Shown here: positions 1 to 6,522 of the stretch, piece after piece
Numbering within the stretch: the stretch's first letter is position 1
How the letters are laid out: every line of letters begins with the position of its first letter
Source: Acetobacteraceae bacterium
GTDB lineage: Bacteria; Pseudomonadota; Alphaproteobacteria; Zavarziniales; Zavarziniaceae
Reading direction: 5' to 3'
Assembly (NCBI GenBank): GCA_947379865.1
Contig: CANCOY010000092.1
Location: forward strand, 1-14,140
Length of the DNA: 14,140 bases
Notes under the pieces: model-generated
What the model saw: only the letters and a program-made list of their open reading frames with translations
The model's database searches: none
What the model was told of the DNA's origin: nothing
Translations under genes and position numbers: made by a program

Positions 1-200
1 CCACCTTTGTAGACAAGGCTGCCCACCTGACCCACAGCGGCATCAGCGGGGTCCAGCGGCACATCCCGCGCCATGATGGTGATGGGCTCACCCGTGACCC
101 GCGCCGCCCAGGGCGCATCGGTCGGGATGACGACCAGCGCCACCAGAAGGGCGGCAGCGCCGATCCACGGAGCGGGCCGTTGGGCGCCCCCTGGACCCAC
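1..200 (-). CDS. Esterase-like activity of phytase family protein (N-terminal fragment, cut by window edge)
   Basis: Only the first 66 residues lie in the window; the gene runs off the left edge. It opens with GTG three bases after the cobT stop, and no other start codon precedes the hydrophobic segment. Residues 12-25 (WIGAAALLVALVVI) form a signal peptide or N-terminal anchor, so the product should be exported. After it comes PITIMARDVPLDP, followed by a GxLVYKGG-type stretch. This resembles the start of the beta-propeller 'esterase-like activity of phytase' family (PF13449), which from memory often sits downstream of cobT in alphaproteobacteria. The catalytic substrate of the family is poorly known. 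The cobT stop, one codon and the GTG all lie in one frame, so the gene is probably translated by coupling to cobT. Family call: moderate, because it rests on a short N-terminal segment plus context; signal peptide: fairly sure. Confidence 0.6.
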   Translation of the reverse strand, partial: MGPGGAQRPAPWIGAAALLVALVVIPTDAPWAARVTGEPITIMARDVPLDPADAAVGQVGSLVYKG

Positions 201-203
201 GGC

Positions 204-2072
204 CTAGGCTCTGGCGCGACGACGCCCGCGGCCCTGGCCGGGGGTTGTCTCGTCGAACAGTTCGGCCAGCTTGTCCATCATGGCGCCACCCAGCTGTTCC
301 GCCTCGACGATGGTAACGGCCCGGCGATAATAGCGGGTCACGTCATGGCCAATGCCGATGGCGATCAATTCCACCGACGAGCGGTTTTCGATCAGCTCAA
401 TGATCTGGCGCAGATGGCGTTCCAGATAGCTGCCCTGGTTGACCGACAGGGTGGAGTCATCCACCGGCGCGCCGTCGGAGATCACCATCAGGATGCGGCG
501 CTGTTCGGGCCTTGCCAGCAGGCGGCTGTGCGCCCACAGCAGCGCCTCGCCGTCGATGTTCTCCTTCAGCAGGCCCTCGCGCATCATCAGGCCAAGGTTC
601 TTGCGCGCGCGGCGCCACGGCGCATCGGCGGGCTTGTAGATGATGTGGCGCAGGTCGTTGAGGCGGCCCGGATTGGCCGGCTTGCCGTCCTTCAGCCACT
701 TCTCGCGGGCCTGCCCGCCCTTCCAGGCGCGCGTGGTAAAGCCCAGAATCTCCACCTTGACCGAGCAGCGCTCCAGCGTGCGGGCCAGAATGTCGGCGCA
801 GGTGGCGGCAACCGTGATCGGCCGGCCGCGCATGGAGCCGGAATTGTCGATCAGGATGGTCACGACCGTGTCGCGGAAATTCACATCCGTCTCGCGCTTG
901 AACGAAAGCGGGTGCATGGGGTCGGTCACGACCCGGCTGAGGCGGCCGGCATCAAGCAGGCCTTCTTCCAGGTCGAATTCCCACGAGCGGTTCTGCTTGG
1001 CCATGAGGCGGCGCTGCAGCCGGTTGGCGAGGCGCGACACCACGCCCTGGAGGGCCTGCAACTGCTGGTCGAGATAGGCGCGCAGGCGGCTCATCTCATC
1101 GGCGTCGCACAGGGCCTCCGCCAGCACGGTTTCATCGTGCTCGGTGGTATAGGCGCGGTAGAGGGGTTCGTTCCGCTCGGTCGAGGCCTTGGTATCGGGG
1201 CGCCAGGGGCGATGGCCCTCGCCGGGGTCCTCGCCCTCTGCGCCCATCATGCGCTGGTCGGACTCGACCTGGGTGGCGGTCTCGTCGCCCTCCTCGCCCT
1301 CACCTTCGGCGGCCTCGGCCTGTTCGGTGGTGGAGCCTTCGGGGCTGGCGCCATCGCCGGCGTCGGCCTCGTTCTGGTCGTCGGCGCCGTCGCCCTCGTT
1401 CTCTTCCTGATCCTCGTCGGAGTCGTTGGGATCGGAGCCCAGTTCCTCGCCCAGATCAAGATCGGCGATCAGCTTGCGCGCCATGCGGGCAAAGGCCTGC
1501 TGGTCGTCGATATTGCTGATCAGGCTGCTAAGGTCGGCACCCGCCTTCTCCTCGATCCAGGGACGCCAGAGTTCGACCATGCGCGCGGCCGACTCGGGCG
1601 GCGCCTGGCCGGTCAGGCGCTCGCGCACCATCAGGCCGACCACTTCGGCCAAAGGCGCCTCGGTCTTTTCGCGCACCTTGGCATAGCCACGGGTGCGGCA
1701 ACGCTCTTCCAGCAAAGCGGTCAGGTTGTTGCTGACACCGGGCAGGGCATTGGCGCCGATGGCCTCCACCCGGGCCTGCTCCGCCGCCTCGAAGACGGCG
1801 CGCGCCGTGCCGCCCGTGGGCAGCAGATGGGCATGCACCCGTTCGTCATGATGCTTCAGGCGCAAGGCGTAGCTGTCGGCAGCGCCGCGCACCTGGGCGA
1901 CTTCTGCCGCCGGCAGGTCGCGGGCCGGCAGGGGAAGCCGCACCCGGCTGCCCTTGCCCGCCCCACCGTCGGCCCCGAATGCCACCGTGAGTTCCCGGTT
2001 CTCCGACATGGCGCGCATCGCCGCAGTGACGGCGCGCTTGAAGGGCTCGACGGGGCTTTCGGGTTTGGACAT
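204..2072 (-). CDS. cobT: Aerobic cobaltochelatase subunit CobT
   Basis: CobT works with CobS and CobN in the cytoplasm to insert cobalt into hydrogenobyrinic acid a,c-diamide at the cost of ATP, in the oxygen-dependent B12 pathway. With the start at 2072 the protein has 622 residues, typical for the family. The N-terminal half (to about 205) is the conserved CobT region. A very acidic low-complexity linker rich in Asp, Glu and Gly follows at about 207-284. A C-terminal von Willebrand factor A domain spans about 386-590, with the MIDAS metal site DNSGSM at 409-414 and the strand/loop MVISDGAP at 529-536. The reading frame is open up to an ATG at 2114, but that would overlap cobS by 41 bases. 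The ATG at 2072 starts with MSKPESPVEPFK, which matches usual CobT N-termini, and sits one base after the cobS stop. Identification is secure. Confidence 0.95.
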   Translation of the reverse strand: MSKPESPVEPFKRAVTAAMRAMSENRELTVAFGADGGAGKGSRVRLPLPARDLPAAEVAQVRGAADSYALRLKHHDERVHAHLLPTGGTARAVFEAAEQARVEAIGANALPGVSNNLTALLEERCRTRGYAKVREKTEAPLAEVVGLMVRERLTGQAPPESAARMVELWRPWIEEKAGADLSSLISNIDDQQAFARMARKLIADLDLGEELGSDPNDSDEDQEENEGDGADDQNEADAGDGASPEGSTTEQAEAAEGEGEEGDETATQVESDQRMMGAEGEDPGEGHRPWRPDTKASTERNEPLYRAYTTEHDETVLAEALCDADEMSRLRAYLDQQLQALQGVVSRLANRLQRRLMAKQNRSWEFDLEEGLLDAGRLSRVVTDPMHPLSFKRETDVNFRDTVVTILIDNSGSMRGRPITVAATCADILARTLERCSVKVEILGFTTRAWKGGQAREKWLKDGKPANPGRLNDLRHIIYKPADAPWRRARKNLGLMMREGLLKENIDGEALLWAHSRLLARPEQRRILMVISDGAPVDDSTLSVNQGSYLERHLRQIIELIENRSSVELIAIGIGHDVTRYYRRAVTIVEAEQLGGAMMDKLAELFDETTPGQGRGRRRARA

Positions 2073-2073
2073 G

Positions 2074-3066
2074 TCAGGCCATCCGGATGTTGGCCGCCGA
2101 TTCCGGCAGTTCACGTCCGAAGCAGCGCTGATAGTACTCGGCCACGCTGCCGCGCTCCATCTCGTCGCACTTGTTCAGGAAGGTGATGCGGAAGGCAAAG
2201 GCGAGATCGTTGAAGATCTTGGCATTCTCGGCCCAGGTCAGCACCGTGCGCGGGCTCATCACCGTGGAAATGTCGCCCGCCATGAAGCCAGAGCGCGTGA
2301 GGTCGGCGACGGAGACCATCTGGCTCACGGTCTTGCGGCCCTCGGCGCTGTCATACTGGGGCGACTTCGCCAGCACGATCTCCACTTCCTGGTCATGGGG
2401 CAGGTAGTTGAGGGTGGTGACGATGTTCCAGCGGTCCATCTGGCCCTGGTTGATCTGCTGGGTGCCGTGATAGAGGCCGGTGGTGTCGCCCAGACCAATG
2501 GTGTTGGTGGTGGCGAACAGACGGAAGGCAGGATGCGGCCGGATGACGCGGTTCTGGTCGAGCAGGGTCAGCTTGCCCTCCACCTCCAGCACGCGCTGGA
2601 TCACGAACATCACATCCGGGCGGCCGGCATCATATTCGTCAAAGACGATGGCGGTGGCGGACTGGAGCGCCCAGGGCAGGATGCCCTCGCGGAACTCGGT
2701 CACCTGGTGGCCGTCGCGGATGACGATGGCATCCTTGCCCACCAGATCGATGCGGCTGATGTGGCTGTCGAGATTGATGCGGATGCAGGGCCAGTTGAGG
2801 CGCGCCGCCACCTGCTCGATATGGGTCGACTTGCCGGTGCCATGATAGCCCTGGACCATCACGCGGCGGTTGAAGGCAAAGCCCGCAAGAATGGCCAGCG
2901 TGGTATCGCGGTCAAAGCGATAGGACGTGTCGATGTCGGGCACATATTCGTTCGGCGCAGAAAAGCCCGGCACCTCAAGATCGGTGTCGATGCCGAAGAC
3001 GTTGCGCACGTTTACCTTCACGTCGGGCTTGCGGTCGTAGGCGTTGCCGCCGTGGGTGGCTGTCAT
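2074..3066 (-). CDS. cobS: Aerobic cobaltochelatase subunit CobS (AAA+ ATPase)
   Basis: CobS is the MoxR-like AAA+ ATPase of the aerobic cobaltochelatase; it forms a ring complex with CobT that drives cobalt insertion by CobN. The 330-residue product has the usual CobS length. The N-terminal CobS domain includes VRNVFGIDTDLEVPGF at about 20-35. The AAA+ core has Walker A GYHGTGKST at 73-81, Walker B IVFDEYD at 140-146, a sensor-1-like ATTNT at 185-189 and SPRT at 271-274 in the sensor-2 region. The start at 3066 gives MTATHGGNAYDRKPD, which fits the family, although no strong Shine-Dalgarno site is visible ahead of it. It lies 55 bases after the J-domain gene and one base before cobT, so cobS and cobT are very likely translationally coupled. 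cobN is not in the window. Identification is secure. Confidence 0.95.
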   Translation of the reverse strand: MTATHGGNAYDRKPDVKVNVRNVFGIDTDLEVPGFSAPNEYVPDIDTSYRFDRDTTLAILAGFAFNRRVMVQGYHGTGKSTHIEQVAARLNWPCIRINLDSHISRIDLVGKDAIVIRDGHQVTEFREGILPWALQSATAIVFDEYDAGRPDVMFVIQRVLEVEGKLTLLDQNRVIRPHPAFRLFATTNTIGLGDTTGLYHGTQQINQGQMDRWNIVTTLNYLPHDQEVEIVLAKSPQYDSAEGRKTVSQMVSVADLTRSGFMAGDISTVMSPRTVLTWAENAKIFNDLAFAFRITFLNKCDEMERGSVAEYYQRCFGRELPESAANIRMA

Positions 3067-3121
3067 GGCAGGGAATTCCGTTTTGTCTGGGGTAGGGGAA
3101 ATGGGACGCGCCGCCTTGGCT

Positions 3122-3712
3122 TCAAGTGTAGCCGCAGGTCAGAAGGTGGTTGTACGCCTGGATCACCTCCTTGAGGCGCTCCTCTGCGTCCTTGTCCCCC
3201 TGATTGACGTCCGGGTGAAAGCGCTTGACGAGTTCCTTATAGCGCATCTTGACTTCCTTCAAGGTCACGGGCGGGTCGAGGTCCATGATCACGAGGGATT
3301 TGCGCTCAACATTGCCGATGGGGCGCGTCGGCGGTGGCTTGGGAGCGGACTCGCTGCGCGCCTCGGTCTGGGCATCGCGAAAGATGCCAAAGGGATCGTT
3401 GATGCCGTTGCCCTTCATGCCCGGGCCGAATTCGCCAAGGCGCCAGGTGGGCCGCTGCCAGGTGGTGTCGGCGCGGGTGTGGCGCTCAACCTCGTCGGCA
3501 CTCATCCCGGCGAAATAATTCCAGCTGGCGTTGTATTCCCGGACATGAGGCAGGCAGAACCAGCGGAATTCGTTCAGCGCATCCCGCGCCTTGGGGGCGC
3601 GATGGGCCGCATGGGCGGCGCAGCCGGGATGCTCGCACGGACGCACGGCGACCTCGGCCTCGGCGTCGTCGGTGCCATAGCCCCGGGGATATGCTGTTTT
3701 TACCTTCCTCAT
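3122..3712 (-). CDS. J-domain (DnaJ-like) protein with N-terminal Cys/His motif
   Basis: The 196-residue protein carries a C-terminal J domain (about 140-195) with the HPD tripeptide at 166-168 in KRFHPDVN, the residues that stimulate Hsp70 (DnaK) ATPase. The domain is short and ends the protein; there is no G/F-rich region, zinc-finger domain or client-binding region as in full DnaJ. The N-terminus holds Cys26-x4-Cys31 and Cys53-x2-His56, with extra histidines, a plausible single zinc site (inference). The segment WFCLPHVREYN-x-SWNYF and DTTWQRPTW are conserved features of the J-domain proteins that accompany cobS and bolA in alphaproteobacteria (from memory). The frame is open upstream to 3991, but the ATG at 3712 gives the family-like N-terminus and leaves room for a divergent promoter. 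The exact client is unknown. It leads the run that continues into cobS and cobT. Confidence 0.85.
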   Translation of the reverse strand: MRKVKTAYPRGYGTDDAEAEVAVRPCEHPGCAAHAAHRAPKARDALNEFRWFCLPHVREYNASWNYFAGMSADEVERHTRADTTWQRPTWRLGEFGPGMKGNGINDPFGIFRDAQTEARSESAPKPPPTRPIGNVERKSLVIMDLDPPVTLKEVKMRYKELVKRFHPDVNQGDKDAEERLKEVIQAYNHLLTCGYT

Positions 3713-3718
3713 GCGCCA

Positions 3719-3748
3719 AGTATGGTCCAGGGGCATACCCCTAGACAA
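3719..3748 (-). promoter_or_regulatory. Candidate promoter of the J-domain/cobST operon, possibly leaderless
   Basis: Reading on the minus strand, TTGTCT (3748-3743) and CATACT (3724-3719) are separated by 18 bases; each matches four of six bases of the housekeeping consensus. The -10 ends only six bases before the ATG at 3712. Transcription would therefore begin at about the start codon, giving a leaderless mRNA, which fits the lack of a Shine-Dalgarno sequence. This is a pattern match only. Confidence 0.35.
3729..3742. repeat. Short inverted repeat AGGGG-CATA-CCCCT in the promoter spacer
   Basis: A perfect 5-base inverted repeat with a 4-base centre fills most of the space between the proposed -35 and -10 boxes of the J-domain gene. 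Its position suits an operator, but five base pairs in GC-rich DNA can arise by chance. Confidence 0.3.
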
Positions 3749-3792
3749 GGATCTGCAGCGGTCGGGATGCGGCAGCAACCAGCGCTTGCCGC

Positions 3793-3821
3793 TTGACAGC
3801 CGGGGCCGCCATGGGTGTTGC
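3793..3821 (+). promoter_or_regulatory. Candidate bolA promoter with consensus -35
   Basis: A perfect TTGACA lies at 3793-3798, about 60 bases before the bolA start. At a 17-base spacing the -10 would be TGTTGC at 3816-3821, a poor match. Alphaproteobacterial promoters often pair a good -35 with a loose -10, so this is a reasonable but unproven candidate. Confidence 0.35.
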
Positions 3822-3859
3822 TTGGCGCGCTTGCGGCACCAGCGCCGGGGAGACTCGCA

Positions 3860-4144
3860 ATGACCATGGCTGACACCATCCGCACGAAACTTGAGGCAGC
3901 GCTGGCGCCAGCCCGGCTCGAGGTGATCGACGAATCCCACAAGCATGCCGGCCACGCCGGTGCCCAGCCGGGCGGCGAGAGCCATTTTCACGTGACTGTG
4001 GTTTCAGCCGCCTTCGCAGGCCTCAATCGGGTCGCACGCCATCGTCTGGTCAACACCACTCTGGCGGCAGAACTGGCTGGCTCCGTGCATGCCCTGGCAC
4101 TCGAAACCCGCCTGCCGGAAGAGGATCAGGCGCGCCGCACCTGA
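3860..4144 (+). CDS. bolA: BolA family protein
   Basis: The 94-residue protein is a single BolA domain (PF01722). Visible family features are the helix IRTKLEAAL, the strand and loop EVIDESHKHAGHAG (about 21-34), GGESHFHVTVVS (38-49), and F-x-GLNRVARHRLVN (52-65) with the conserved RHR at 60-62. Proteins of this family partner with monothiol glutaredoxins in iron-sulphur cluster handling and also act in stress and envelope regulation; which role applies here cannot be told from sequence. The frame is open further upstream, but the ATG at 3860 gives the usual MT-x-A-x-TIR-x-KL start and has GGGGAG seven bases ahead of it (3847-3852), so I chose it. It is transcribed away from the J-domain gene and shares a 147-base intergenic region with it. 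Identification is secure; function-level detail is inference. Confidence 0.92.
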   Translation: MTMADTIRTKLEAALAPARLEVIDESHKHAGHAGAQPGGESHFHVTVVSAAFAGLNRVARHRLVNTTLAAELAGSVHALALETRLPEEDQARRT

Positions 4145-4183
4145 TCCGGGAATGGTTCTGATTTTTCTACCAAATCGGGAAAT

Positions 4184-4199
4184 TTGCATATCATTGCAA
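4184..4199 (+). promoter_or_regulatory. Inverted repeat TTGCA-N6-TGCAA overlapping a -10-like TATCAT
   Basis: The only AT-rich patch in this region lies between bolA and the ribbon-helix-helix gene. TATCAT (4189-4194) matches five of six -10 bases and sits inside the perfect inverted repeat (4184-4188 and 4195-4199). No good -35 is visible. Transcription from here would begin around 4201, shortly before the ATG at 4219. The overlap suggests a self-regulated promoter (inference). Confidence 0.35.
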
Positions 4200-4218
4200 C
4201 CATGAATAATCTCATGGC

Positions 4219-4491
4219 ATGTCTGAACGCCCGGAAATATCGGCAACCCGCCAGCGCTTCATCCGCATCGGCACGCGTCGCACCAGCGTACGGCTGGAGG
4301 ATTCCCTCTGGCAGGCGCTGCAGGATATCGCGGCGGCAGAGGGCATAGACGTCCACACCCTGTGCACGCGCCTGCATGCCAGCCGGGGGCCGGGCACCTA
4401 TACCTCTACCCTGCGCATCTTCATCGTCGACTGGATGCGCCACCATGCCGCTGGCACAGACGCTGCCATGCCGCACCCCCCCGAGGGGTAG
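4219..4491 (+). CDS. Ribbon-helix-helix domain protein (RHH_4-like)
   Basis: The 90-residue protein looks like the small alphaproteobacterial ribbon-helix-helix family PF13467. RRTSVRLED (20-28) is the expected DNA-contacting strand, followed by helix SLWQALQDIAAAEG (29-42), a second helix VHTLCTRLH (45-53), a glycine-rich turn, and a final amphipathic helix STLRIFIVDWM (63-73). Residues 75-90 are a loose proline-rich tail. Such proteins dimerise through the strand and usually act as repressors, often of their own gene; no toxin gene partner is adjacent, so an antitoxin role has no support here. A stop codon lies 12 bases upstream in frame, making ATG 4219 the first possible ATG; no clear Shine-Dalgarno site is seen. 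The gene converges on aroB with a 9-base gap. The target genes are unknown. Confidence 0.8.
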   Translation: MSERPEISATRQRFIRIGTRRTSVRLEDSLWQALQDIAAAEGIDVHTLCTRLHASRGPGTYTSTLRIFIVDWMRHHAAGTDAAMPHPPEG

Positions 4492-4500
4492 GCTGGCCTC

Positions 4501-5637
4501 TCAGGCGGCCAATACCGCGCGGGCCTGATCCAGTTCCACCCTGTCGGTGATGAAGGCCTGGCCGATGCCGCGCGCCAGAATGAAGGTAACCCGCCCTGCC
4601 TTGACCTTCTTGTCCTGCGCCATGTGGGCGATCAGGGCATCGGGGGCCAGCAGATTGCCCAGGCTGGCCGCACCGGGAATGTCCATCGGCCGCGTCGGCA
4701 GGCCCATGGCGGCAAGGTGGTGGCGCACGCGCACCGCATCTTCCGCCGGTGCCAGCCCCAGACTTGCCGACAGGTCAAAGGCCAGGCACAGGCCAATCGC
4801 CACCCCCTCGCCATGAAGCAGACGATCGGAAAAGCCTGTTGCCGCCTCAAGGGCATGGCCAAAGGTGTGGCCAAGGTTGAGCAGCGCCCGCTCGCCGGTT
4901 TCCCGCTCGTCGCGAGAGACGACACCAGCTTTTGATGCGACCGAGGTTACAACCGCATGCGCCCGGGCGGCAGGGTCGCCAGCCAGCACGGCAGCACCGT
5001 TCACCTCAAGCCAATCAAAAAACGGCGCGTCGCCGATCAGGCCGTATTTGACAACCTCGGCATAGCCGGCGCGCAGTTCGCGGGCGGGCAGCGTGTCCAG
5101 CGCCGAAGTATCGGCAAGGACCAGGCGCGGCTGGTGAAAGGCACCGACCAGGTTCTTGCCATGGCCCGTGTTGATGCCGGTCTTGCCACCAACAGAGCTG
5201 TCCACCTGGGCCAGCAGGGTGGTTGGCACCTGCACGAACACGACACCCCGCCGCAGGATGGAGGCTGCGAAACCTGCAAGGTCACCCATCACACCACCAC
5301 CCAGCGCCAGCACCACATCGCGGCGCTCGATCCGCGCGGCCAGCAGCTGGTCCAGCAGGCGCTCCAGTTCGGCAAAGCACTTGGTGCCCTCGCCCGCCGG
5401 CAGAATGATTTCGACGACGGAAAGACCCGCCTGCTTCAGGCTGGCCCGCAGGGGAGCCAGGTGCAAAGCGGCGACGTTTTCGTCGGTTACAATGGCAACC
5501 CGGCGCGCATCCAGCGCCGCGATCAGCCGCGTGCCAGCCTCGGCGATGAGGCCGGGCCCCACAAGAACCTCGTAACTGCGCTCGCCAAGGGCCACCGGCA
5601 CCGCAACCGGGGCCACATTCACGCTGGGGGTGCTCAT
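4501..5637 (-). CDS. aroB: 3-dehydroquinate synthase
   Basis: AroB converts DAHP to 3-dehydroquinate, the second step of the shikimate pathway, using bound NAD and a divalent metal (zinc or cobalt). The 378-residue product is full length. The NAD-binding loop ALGGGVMGDLAGF is at 111-123, the signature VPTTLLAQVDSSVGGKTGIN begins at 137, and the predicted metal ligands are Glu194 (in GYAEVVKYG), His257 (in LGHTFGH) and His275 (in LHGEG). KK-x-KAGRVTFIL near 343-354 matches the C-terminal substrate-binding part. The ATG at 5637 overlaps the aroK stop in an ATGA arrangement, a classic sign of translational coupling, so the two genes are one operon. Identification is secure. Confidence 0.97.
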   Translation of the reverse strand: MSTPSVNVAPVAVPVALGERSYEVLVGPGLIAEAGTRLIAALDARRVAIVTDENVAALHLAPLRASLKQAGLSVVEIILPAGEGTKCFAELERLLDQLLAARIERRDVVLALGGGVMGDLAGFAASILRRGVVFVQVPTTLLAQVDSSVGGKTGINTGHGKNLVGAFHQPRLVLADTSALDTLPARELRAGYAEVVKYGLIGDAPFFDWLEVNGAAVLAGDPAARAHAVVTSVASKAGVVSRDERETGERALLNLGHTFGHALEAATGFSDRLLHGEGVAIGLCLAFDLSASLGLAPAEDAVRVRHHLAAMGLPTRPMDIPGAASLGNLLAPDALIAHMAQDKKVKAGRVTFILARGIGQAFITDRVELDQARAVLAA

Positions 5638-6260
5638 ATCTGATCCTGCCCTTCGGCAATCCGGGAAACCTTGCCCGGCCAGGCCGCCAGGGCTTCGATG
5701 ATGGCATCGACCACGCTGTCGTGCGGGCCTTCAACGCTCTCGACCGCGATATCAGCCTCGGCATAGACGGGATAACGCAGGGTCATCAGGCGCTGCAGGA
5801 TCTCGCGCGGGTCACCCTGTTTCAGCAGGGGCCGGTTGTTGCGCTTGCGCACCCGCTTCAGCAGCACCTCAAGATCCGCCTTCAGCCAGACCGAACGGCC
5901 CTGGGCGTGAATGCGGCCCCGGGTCTCCGGATCCATGAAGGCACCGCCGCCCGTGGCCAGCACATGGGCCGGGCCGTCCAGCAGGCGGGCAATCACCTTG
6001 CGCTCACCCTCGCGGAAAGCGGCTTCGCCGTGTTCGGCAAAAATTTCTTCGATGGTGCGCCCGGCGGCGGTTTCGATTTCCGTATCGGCGTCGGCAAAGG
6101 GAATCCGCAGGCGCTCGGCAAGGCGGCGGCCAATGGCACTCTTGCCAGCCCCCATCAGGCCCACAAGCACGATGGTGCGATCGGGCGCATAGCCCGATGT
6201 CCGGGGCAAAGCCTCGCCCGTGGCCGCCATTGCAGTCTCTTCGAATTCCGCTTCGCCCAT
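5634..6260 (-). CDS. aroK: Shikimate kinase
   Basis: AroK phosphorylates shikimate at the 3-hydroxyl with ATP, the fifth step of the shikimate pathway. The 208-residue product has Walker A GLMGAGKS at 34-41, the shikimate-binding DAD at 57-59 followed by TEIE, Arg83 in FREGE, the TGGGAF loop at 103-108, the lid segment RNNRPLL at 140-146, and RYP at 162-164. All positions needed for catalysis appear present. The 33 residues before Walker A are more than in the enterobacterial enzyme, though N-terminal extensions are common in alphaproteobacteria. Two starts are possible: the ATG at 6260 has no Shine-Dalgarno site, while an ATG at 6230 (198 residues) has GAAGAG six bases ahead of it. I list the longer form but the shorter is a serious alternative. 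It is the first gene of the aroK-aroB operon; no convincing promoter was found in 6261-6381. Confidence 0.94.
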   Translation of the reverse strand: MGEAEFEETAMAATGEALPRTSGYAPDRTIVLVGLMGAGKSAIGRRLAERLRIPFADADTEIETAAGRTIEEIFAEHGEAAFREGERKVIARLLDGPAHVLATGGGAFMDPETRGRIHAQGRSVWLKADLEVLLKRVRKRNNRPLLKQGDPREILQRLMTLRYPVYAEADIAVESVEGPHDSVVDAIIEALAAWPGKVSRIAEGQDQI

Positions 6261-6381
6261 AGCTTGGTGTTAGCGCGTCCCGGCCCGCGTTGAAAGAGGC
6301 GTCTCCGGCCTTTAGGATCTGTTCACCAAAACAGCGGAATGCTGCGGCGGCCCATCGTCTCACTCGTATATCGGTCCACCC

Positions 6382-6522
6382 ATGTCACGGATTGCCCTTA
6401 TCATTGCCGCCGCCGTGCTGATCCTGCTCGTTGGTGCTACCGTATATCTTTCGTCTGTTGACCTCCCGGTTCATCGCGAGCGGGTAGAGAAGGTGCTGCC
6501 CAGTGACCAGCCGCCGTCCTGA
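6382..6522 (+). CDS. 46-residue single-pass membrane microprotein
   Basis: The ATG at 6382 opens a 46-codon reading frame ending in TGA at 6520-6522. Residues 4-23 (IALIIAAAVLILLVGATVYL) form one strong membrane segment, preceded by a single Arg. The tail begins SSVDLPVHRERVEKVLPSD and is short and hydrophilic. I recall small proteins of similar design in this position in Rhodospirillales (one membrane helix, then D-x-P, then R-VEK-V-P), which supports it being real, but I cannot run the comparison. Its last 20 bases overlap the GTG start of the next gene, so the two are likely translationally coupled. No Shine-Dalgarno site precedes it. A TATATC box (6367-6372) lies nine bases upstream, which would give an almost leaderless mRNA, but there is no matching -35. 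Function is unknown. Confidence 0.65.
   Translation: MSRIALIIAAAVLILLVGATVYLSSVDLPVHRERVEKVLPSDQPPS

Noticed and set aside
2073..2114. 14-residue upstream extension of CobT
   Set aside because: It would overlap cobS by 41 bases and does not resemble CobT N-termini; the ATG at 2072 fits better.
180..2186. 668-codon plus-strand reading frame opposite cobT
   Set aside because: It is antisense to an unmistakable CobT, its product is low complexity without a known fold, and such frames are expected on the complement of GC-rich coding DNA.
1954..3174. 406-codon plus-strand frame opposite cobS
   Set aside because: It lies across the secure cobS gene on the other strand and its translation is His/Asp/Ala/Gly-rich noise.
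4475..4489. ACCCC-N5-GGGGT hairpin at the convergent end of the RHH gene and aroB
   Set aside because: The stem is only five pairs and no T-run follows on either strand, so it does not qualify as an intrinsic terminator.
4219..4491. RHH protein as the antitoxin of a toxin-antitoxin pair
   Set aside because: No toxin-sized gene follows on the same strand; aroB starts 9 bases away on the opposite strand.
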